This document shows positions 58,102 through 64,000 of a stretch of DNA of 64,000 nt, in pieces. The notes beneath the pieces were generated by a model. That model was given only the letters and a program-made list of their open reading frames with translations. It did not search any database and had not been told where the DNA came from. Origin of the DNA: Neoconidiobolus thromboides FSU 785 (Eukaryota > Entomophthoromycota > Entomophthoromycetes > Entomophthorales > Neoconidiobolaceae). Positions within the stretch are counted from its first letter, which is position 1, and each line of letters starts with the position of its first letter. The stretch is from NCBI GenBank assembly GCA_025603075.1, contig MU626291.1:1-64000 (forward strand), given 5' to 3'. The translations under genes and the position numbers were made by a program.

Positions 58102-58518
58102 TAAAACTGTATATACTAGTTGAACTTATAAATATTGCACTAAAGTTTAGCTTTATTTATACCTAAATTTACAATAACACTTTTATACTTAATTATGTAA
58201 TAAAAAGCATCTCTGCTTTAAATTAATAAAACGTCAAGAACTATACAACAATATTCAAGCTATTGTTTTTATAGATAACTATTTCGTAATATGAAAAATA
58301 AGTTTCTGTTTAAGTGTTTTAGTGCAGTACTTTAGTGTGAATAGAGGGATTTTTGATTTCATCACTTTTTCCATTTTGAGTGCTGTTTGAGTGGAAAGAT
58401 TGTTAGTAGAATCCTTAAACATAAAAATATATCTCCATATTCTCATATAGTTTTCATAGCCCAAACTTTGAAAATTTAAAGCTGTAGGGCAAATGCGTTT
58501 TATTTATTTGAAAATAGT
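58102..58518. other. Intergenic region with one MITE
   Basis: Contains MITE copy 22; otherwise nothing recognised. Confidence 0.5.
58341..58440 (-). mobile_element. Hairpin MITE, copy 22
   Basis: ATAGAGGGATTTTTGATTTC to AAAATATATCTCCATAT; core GAGTGCTGTTTGAGTGGAAAG. Confidence 0.82.
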
Positions 58519-59556
58519 AGATGTAGGGTGGAAAGATTAGGGTGGGACAAAGTTGAAGAGGAGTTGAGGCTCACAGAAATGGATGAAAGAAGTCGCGATG
58601 AATGTTTAAAGCTGGACGTGAGAGAGCTGGTTAAGGACCTGATAGTGTCGTTTTTGTTACACACAGGCCCAGTGATATGGAAGCGGAGTCAATAAAGAAA
58701 GGATGCAAGCAGTTGATCGAAAGATCAACAGGAGTTATCGATCTAGGATTAAACAAAAATTTAGTGTTGAAAAAGGTGATATCCAAAGATATAGCATAGA
58801 CAATAGCATTATAAAGAGTGTTTTTGTAAAAGAGCTTGTACTTTAAGGGCTATTTAAGGCTCTCAAGATGTCTTAGTTGGGAAGGGAATAGTTAGAACAA
58901 GAAATTCCATGCTGAGATCTACAGACGAGACACAAATGGGTAAGTAGTAAATATGTGACCTAACGTTTATTTTACTTCTAGGCATAGTATACACTCACTA
59001 TAATTTTGAAGAAAGGAATCTGTACGTCATGAGCCAGACACCTACACACCGTTTTAAGTGACCAAAAACGGGATTTCAACCTGGGGGATATCTATTGATT
59101 AACCACAATGGATGGTATAATAGAGTCTGCTTTAACTTGAGGGGGACTCGACACCCGATATGTTTTTTCCTTAGTGAGGTCTACTAATTTGTTCCTATAT
59201 ATCTGGAGATGAAAGAAGGACAAGAAACTATTCTAGAAACTTTTGAGAGCGAACAGAAAAGTAGCAGGTAGAAAAACACTAGTGTTTTCTAACCCGAAGG
59301 GCCTATATCAAAAATGAATGGGTTGATAGGCAAACCAGTATAGGCAATCGCTTGTTTAGCATGGATTTAGCAAATAGTGGTTGGGCGGGAGTCCAAAGCT
59401 TTAAGCTATCTAGACAAAAGACAAAGATTTATTGGTAAAACGTTGAGTAGAACAATAGCCCCTTTGCCCTTAGGAGTGCATAGGTTCATAGCTCAAGTTT
59501 TTAATTATTATTTTTTGTGTTTTCCTATATGTTCTTTCTTAGGAAAAGCTAAATAA
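58519..59556 (+). pseudogene. Decayed unidentified gene with a recognisable intron
   Basis: GC content is visibly higher than in the surroundings. A first frame (58519-58698) reads RLGWDKVEEELRLTEMDERS, then ELVKDLIVSFLLHTGPVIW. From 58858 another frame runs GSQDVLVGKGIVRTRNSML, is interrupted by an intact-looking intron (GTAAGT at 58940, acceptor TTCTAG ending 58981), and continues IVYTHYNFEERNLYVMSQTP. The same frame then goes on for about 190 codons to 59556 with six stops; segments GFQPGGYLLINHNGWYNRVC and LSRTIAPLPLGVHRFIAQV are still protein-like. Retained frame and intron show it was a spliced gene. I do not recognise the family. Confidence 0.5.
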
Positions 59557-59785
59557 AACATAAAAGCTTAAAAAATATACCACTATTTGTTCAATTAATA
59601 AAGAAATTAGCAATCGTGACTATAATCAACCTCAAATAAACAATAAAAGAAATTAGTAGAGGTTTTTAATTCAATTTTGTCGATTTGAATTCTGACATTG
59701 AAATACTAAATCGGAGTCAAATTGGGGGTTTGTTTACTATACCATGGACCATAGATAAGCGCTATCAATGAAAACGTTAGTATAA

Positions 59786-61805
59786 TTAAAGTTCTGTTTC
59801 ATATGTATTAGTGCAATTGACCCATCTGGAAGATCGAAAAAGGTTTCCATGCATCCATTTAAGTGAGTTAGCACTTTCATTTATTAGATGATTTTCATCT
59901 TCGAAATAAAGAAACCTAGATGGGATACCTTTAAGTTGAAGAGCAGTAAAAACGCCTATTCTTTTAGGTTCATTAACACGATAATTGTTTCCACTATAAA
60001 TAATCAAAGTAGGAACCTTCCGCCCTTGAATGAAATTTGAAAGAGGCAGTCTTTCAGCAATTTCTTTAACCTTTTTGGACCATACTACAGATACGAACTC
60101 ATTCTCTATGAATTAAAGCTCTTCAGTACTGTAAAGTTTACTAGGAATATTGAAAGTACCATCATGGACAACCAGAGCTTAAAAACAATCAGTATGTCCA
60201 TTGATCTAACTCATCATAAAGCCACCATGTGAAGCTCCTCAAGCAACAATTTCATTGACATCTAAACATTTATAGTTAGTAAGGTCGTAATCAAAGCTCT
60301 TCATTAAATCTTCAAATGAATACGTACCCTAATTTTGAAGGATACATCGAATAAATTTATTGCGCTAAACTCATGAGCCATGAAAATTAATAGAGATAAC
60401 CACATAATCGGCATTAGGAGGGATTTGATAGTTCTAACGAGTTAATCAATTATTATCAAAGGAAGATTCTGGGCCACCATGTACCCAAAACATAACTGAG
60501 GGGGTTTTTAAAATTAAAACCTGATGAGTTAATCAAAAAGCCTTTAGCTCTTTCTTTTAAGGCACTAATAAAATAGAAAGGTTCATGACTACCGAATTTG
60601 ATTAAAATTTTGACACTAATACTGAAAACAAGTTTAAGCTTATTATCATTGTTACTTAGAATGAATAGCGTGTAGGCCTTTAGTCGATCCCTTGGAAGCC
60701 AAAAGTTTATCTTCATATTTAGTCGATAATCTAGTAGTTCCAATTTTTACAATAACTTTATATTCAGAGTTTTAATGTTGAATTTATAAAGTTTGTTATG
60801 GCCATCGTCGGCTAAGATAAGATAAAGGTCTTGCTATTTTTTGAGAGAAAATATTTTTCTGGCTAGGCATTCCATTCATTATTATTCAATACTTTTATAT
60901 TCTTTGTTTTTAGATTGTATAAAATAATTAATCCTTTACTATACTCATTGCTATTTTTAGTCATCTGTACCCAAGGAAGATATTTATCATCTGATGAGAA
61001 TTTGCCACTTAAAACAGCACCTAATCCTTTTCCCAAAATCAATTCAAGTTTAGGTTTCCCAGTAGTGGAGACGAGATGAAAATGAAGGTTAGTTTTCCAA
61101 GCTTGAAACTTTGGATCAGGATGAGTAGCAAAAGCAACCAACTTGGCATTTGGGGAAAGAGCATAATTACTTAGATCGTAGTATGGGCGAATCGGTGACT
61201 TGAATTTGACATTATTTCCCACAAGGTTTTTAACTTGAGTAGTCATTTTATCTGCACTTAAATCAGCGACACGAATGTGCTGATGAGTTCAATCATGCCA
61301 CATATCTCAATAAAGAATGTAGAGTTGGTCGTGAACTTTAGCACTTGGAAAAGCTTTTATGAATTTTTTAACTAATATCCTGATTGTGAATATAAATTTA
61401 CCAGCATTAAAATTATATTATGCCCCGCCAACTCTTCCCAAGTAAAGTTAATAGGTTACCTAAGAGATTCAGAACCAATATTTAGGTTTAATTTCCATAC
61501 ATTTGAGTTTCAGAACAAGGATAAGTAAAAGCTACATGATCCTTTCAATGAAACACTGTAAAAATCGTTGTTAATCAATGAAGTAATGTCACTAGTTTTT
61601 CCAGCAACTACTTCCAAAAAATCGTTTTAGTGTCTTAAATCGTAGTTGAATAAATTACTTTATTTCCTTTTAATGATGCAACAAATAGGCCTAGGGGAGG
61701 CATAGTTGCTAAATCAGTTGAAGTAAAAGGTTTTATATCAGCTGACGCTCTAGGATAGCTGGCTAAAACAATAATAAATAAAACAAGATAATATTTGGAA
61801 TTCAT
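59786..61805 (-). pseudogene. Decayed paralogue of the secreted S9 peptidase
   Basis: The ATG at 61803-61805 begins a signal peptide (MNSKYYLVLFIIVLASYPRA) and IKPFTSTDLATMP, aligned with VAFTPSDLVTMAR of the intact gene at 40204-42267. Similarity continues along the whole gene (FKSPIRPYYDLSNYALSPN, VNEIVA-stop-GASHGGFMM, SRFLYFEDENHLINESANS) to the natural stop at 59786. At least two frameshifts and many stop codons break it. The nucleophile Ser context survives as GASHGG, but the Trp before it is TGA. Several conserved Trp codons of the hydrolase domain are stops (60239, 60329, 60365, 60434, 60446). The Asp-loop has lost its Asp (SGNNYRVNEP in place of GGKDYQVPE). Not functional. Confidence 0.9.
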
Positions 61806-62905
61806 TATGCAAATTAGCTAAATTAAATTATCTATCTTAGAAACTATATTGAGAAAAACAAAAAAATAGTTTACTATACAAAAGCTCGACTTGGTGTGTC
61901 TGCTCTTTTTTATAGCATTTAGCTTCTAGAATTTTATTAAATAAACAAAATGATCATGAGTACACTATGAGTTGAATTTCTTGGTTTATTCTTCTTCCCA
62001 CGGATTTCTTTACTAACAATAAAAATCTCAATAGAGTTTAAATTTTCAATGATAACAATATCGTAGTATCTTAATTTCTAGAGAATTTACTAGTCCTTTG
62101 ATTAAATATAAGTAATAATCCAACAATAAGGCCAAAAAGACAAGGAACTAAAAAATAACATGAGTCAAATTGTAGTTACTTTGATAAGATGCTATAATTT
62201 TTTATAACTCCAATGATTTTTTTCAAAAGAAACAGCAGATTTGTGAAGATATGCATTTTCTAAAATGATGTGAGAGGCTTCAATAGCCTTGGTATAAAAG
62301 CTATATTTATATTACATTAATGCTATATAATATAGTTTAGCTTACTTTCAGATTTCAAAATAAGACTGTGATTTCTGTAGTGCCTCAAAATATCAATTGG
62401 TTAGATTTCTAATGAGTCATTTATTAATTAGGATATAGGCTGTATTTTTCTGTTTAAGAATTTTACTAATAACTTTTTCACCCAAATAGTGCTTAAAGGA
62501 TGGAAAAACCGATGAAACCAAAAAAACATTACCATATAATTTAGTTTGATTTTTTATATTTCACAAGTTTTTTATTCCACTTTTTTCAGGACAAATTCGC
62601 TTGAGCATATGGGGTTGTCCAAATTGGTTTCAGAATTTATTTGGAAGTTAATTCAAATTTTAAATTTGTGTCTAATGTGATGGTTAAATCTAAAAAGCCC
62701 AAATTAAATCTCTCTATTTAAAACTTACTTTAATTGTTTCCTTTTCTTAAATAGCTAATTTTCCTAATTATATGTTTTATGTTATTTCTATTAGATATTT
62801 AATAGATATATAATATATAACTATATGTTTATACAGTTATATAAGTACAGTTATTTGGTTTTATTTTTTGTTGAAATAAAAATAAAATGCGAATTTTCAT
62901 AACTT
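61806..62905. other. Intergenic region
   Basis: No gene seen; MITE copy 23 at 62433-62537. Confidence 0.55.
62433..62537 (+). mobile_element. Hairpin MITE, copy 23
   Basis: ATATAGGCTGTATTTTTCTG to AAAAAACATTACCATAT; core CACCCAAATAGTGCTTAAAG. Confidence 0.87.
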
Positions 62906-64000
62906 CGAAATGGAATTTTTGAAAATCTCAATACAATAGGGAGGAATACACAATATAAACATTGTAATTCATTTACACCAATTTTAAGAGCTACTTGTAA
63001 CAATCCAAGGTTTATGAAGTTTTATAATAAAATAAAACAAAGAAAAGATATATTATCAAAGTTTACTATTGATAATAATAAACTTAACCAAGTAATGTAT
63101 AAAATTAGTGCTTTGAGGGAAACAGGAAATAAAAATCAATAAGTAGTGTTATTATTAACTATAACTTCAGTATATTCTTTTGATGAATGTAAAAGTTTTG
63201 GGCTTAATATAAATAGAAATCAATATGATTATTCAAAAATAAGTAATAATAGTAATAAAATATTAACGGTAAAACCTATCTATTATTAAAAATACAAAAA
63301 AAATTAAAGATGACCAAATTGAGACTATTATACAATATTTACTAAATGATCCAACTATTTTATCAAGATTTAATAAAAAAAATAATGACAGTAAATATTC
63401 ATCAGATAATATATATTAAATAAAAGTAGAAGAATAATATATAGTAAATATTTTAATGATTTAAAAGATAAAGCAGTAGCTAGGTCAACGTTTTTTAAAT
63501 ATGTACCAAGTAATTTCAAAAATCCAGCAAGAAAAATAGGTCCATGTAATATGTGCCCAGTATACAGTTAGAAAAAAGTTATTTGAAAATATGGGAATGA
63601 TTTTTTTGATCTCATTACTTTTTCCATTTTTAGGCGCTATTTAAGTGGAAAAATTGTTAGTAAAACTCTTAAATATAAAAATACATCACCATATAATAAA
63701 TACAACAATAAAAAACAAAGCAGAGATAGAAGAAATTTTTAATGAAGAAGAAAGATTATACAAATTACACAAATCCTGTGTTGATGCTCAAAAAAACACA
63801 TTTAATGAAACTATTAAAAAATTAAATAATAAAGGTTGTATAATAATGTTAGATTTTAAACAAAATATGGAAATAGGAACAAGACCAGATTCAATAAATC
63901 TAGATCATTATAATAAACAAGCTATATCAGTATTAGGTTTTGGTGTTTTATATTTAGAAGATGATAAAACAATAGGCAAAGTTTACTTTGATTATTTGTC
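62906..64000 (+). pseudogene. Decayed transposase-like ORF, runs off window
   Basis: Pieces in a consistent order read like a eukaryotic transposase. First comes a cysteine-bearing start (YKHCNSFTPILRATCNNP), then FDECKSFGLNINRNQY, then ARSTFFKYVPSNFKNP with a CNMC pair, probably zinc-binding. After the MITE inserted at 63589-63694 an open frame from 63698 to the window edge begins INTTIKNKAEIEEIFNEEER and includes GCIIMLDFKQNMEIGT, where the Asp could be the first catalytic acid of a DDE-type core, and AISVLGFGVLYLEDD. The first part has several stops and at least one frameshift, so the gene is dead. The superfamily is not certain; the layout is that of a DDE transposon ORF. Confidence 0.5.
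63589..63694 (-). mobile_element. Hairpin MITE, copy 24, nested in transposase ORF
   Basis: ATATGGGAATGATTTTTTTG to AAAAATACATCACCATAT, 106 bp. It separates the CNMC-containing part from the rest of the transposase-like ORF, showing that the MITE inserted after that element. Confidence 0.9.

Noticed and set aside
60239-60448. Reassignment of TGA/TAG to Trp
   Set aside because: Intact genes in the window use TGG for Trp, and TAG ends the first nucleoporin copy; the decayed gene also has frameshifts, so the stops reflect decay.
1-64000. CRISPR array, bacterial operons or rRNA genes
   Set aside because: Introns, nuclear pore genes and mitochondrial-type proteins mark eukaryotic DNA; no regularly spaced repeats with unique spacers and no rRNA-like sequence were seen.

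Overview
The window is a very AT-rich stretch of eukaryotic nuclear DNA, most likely from an early-diverging fungus. Reasons: short GT-AG introns (about 50-240 bp, mostly GTAAGT donors and TTTAG or TATAG acceptors), poly-Asn and Lys/Asn-rich coding sequence, a nuclear pore gene family, mitochondrial housekeeping genes, and a fungal-style secretome (tyrosinase, dipeptidyl peptidase 5-like S9 peptidase, GH3 glycosidase, Ser/Thr-rich surface-type proteins). An Entomophthoromycotina or other Zoopagomycota-type genome would fit, but that placement is inference and no rRNA or marker gene here proves it.

Layout. 1-638: 3' truncated secreted Gly/Pro/Tyr/Asn repeat protein. 3.1-7.7 kb: two intronless secreted Ser/Thr-rich paralogues; a third lies at 19.2-20.7 kb and a dead copy at 17.8-18.4 kb. 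9.4-17.2 kb: dense housekeeping block of a type II membrane protein with a PA-like and a decayed M28-like region, a mitochondrial Era GTPase, an RMND1/DUF155 protein and a CC2D1-like ESCRT adaptor, all multi-exon. 23.2-24.5 kb: secreted tyrosinase. 28.0-29.2 kb: IBA57. 29.6-37.9 kb: two tandem Nup155/Nup170 genes, with a third inverted paralogue at 43.7-48.3 kb. 40.2-42.3 kb: S9 peptidase. 51.7-54.0 kb: GH3 beta-glucosidase. 57.4-58.1 kb: CENP-B/pogo-type DNA-binding protein. 58.5-64 kb: three decayed genes (an unidentified one with an intron, an S9 peptidase pseudogene, a transposase-like ORF).

Two gene classes stand out. Genes for secreted proteins are single-exon, and four (the three Ser/Thr-rich genes and the S9 peptidase gene) carry a TATAAATAC-type TATA box about 65-82 bp before the ATG. 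Housekeeping genes are split into 3-9 exons, start without an obvious TATA box, and sit in tight convergent or divergent pairs.

The non-coding half is full of mobile DNA. One previously unnamed (to me) family of about 105-bp hairpin MITEs occurs 24 times in both orientations. It has TGGGGATG-type inverted ends and a TA target, and one pair shares a single TA. At 38.2-39.1 kb a solo LTR (TGTGAAAT...ATTTCACA) has an inverted solo LTR of the same family inserted in it; each is flanked by its own perfect 4-bp target duplication. A smaller foldback element lies at 26.5 kb. The best candidates for novelty are the three-member nucleoporin family, the single-cysteine Ser/Thr-rich protein family with its shared promoter, and the MITE family. 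All splice structures were deduced by eye from frame continuity, homology between paralogues and splice-site consensus; no transcript data were available.
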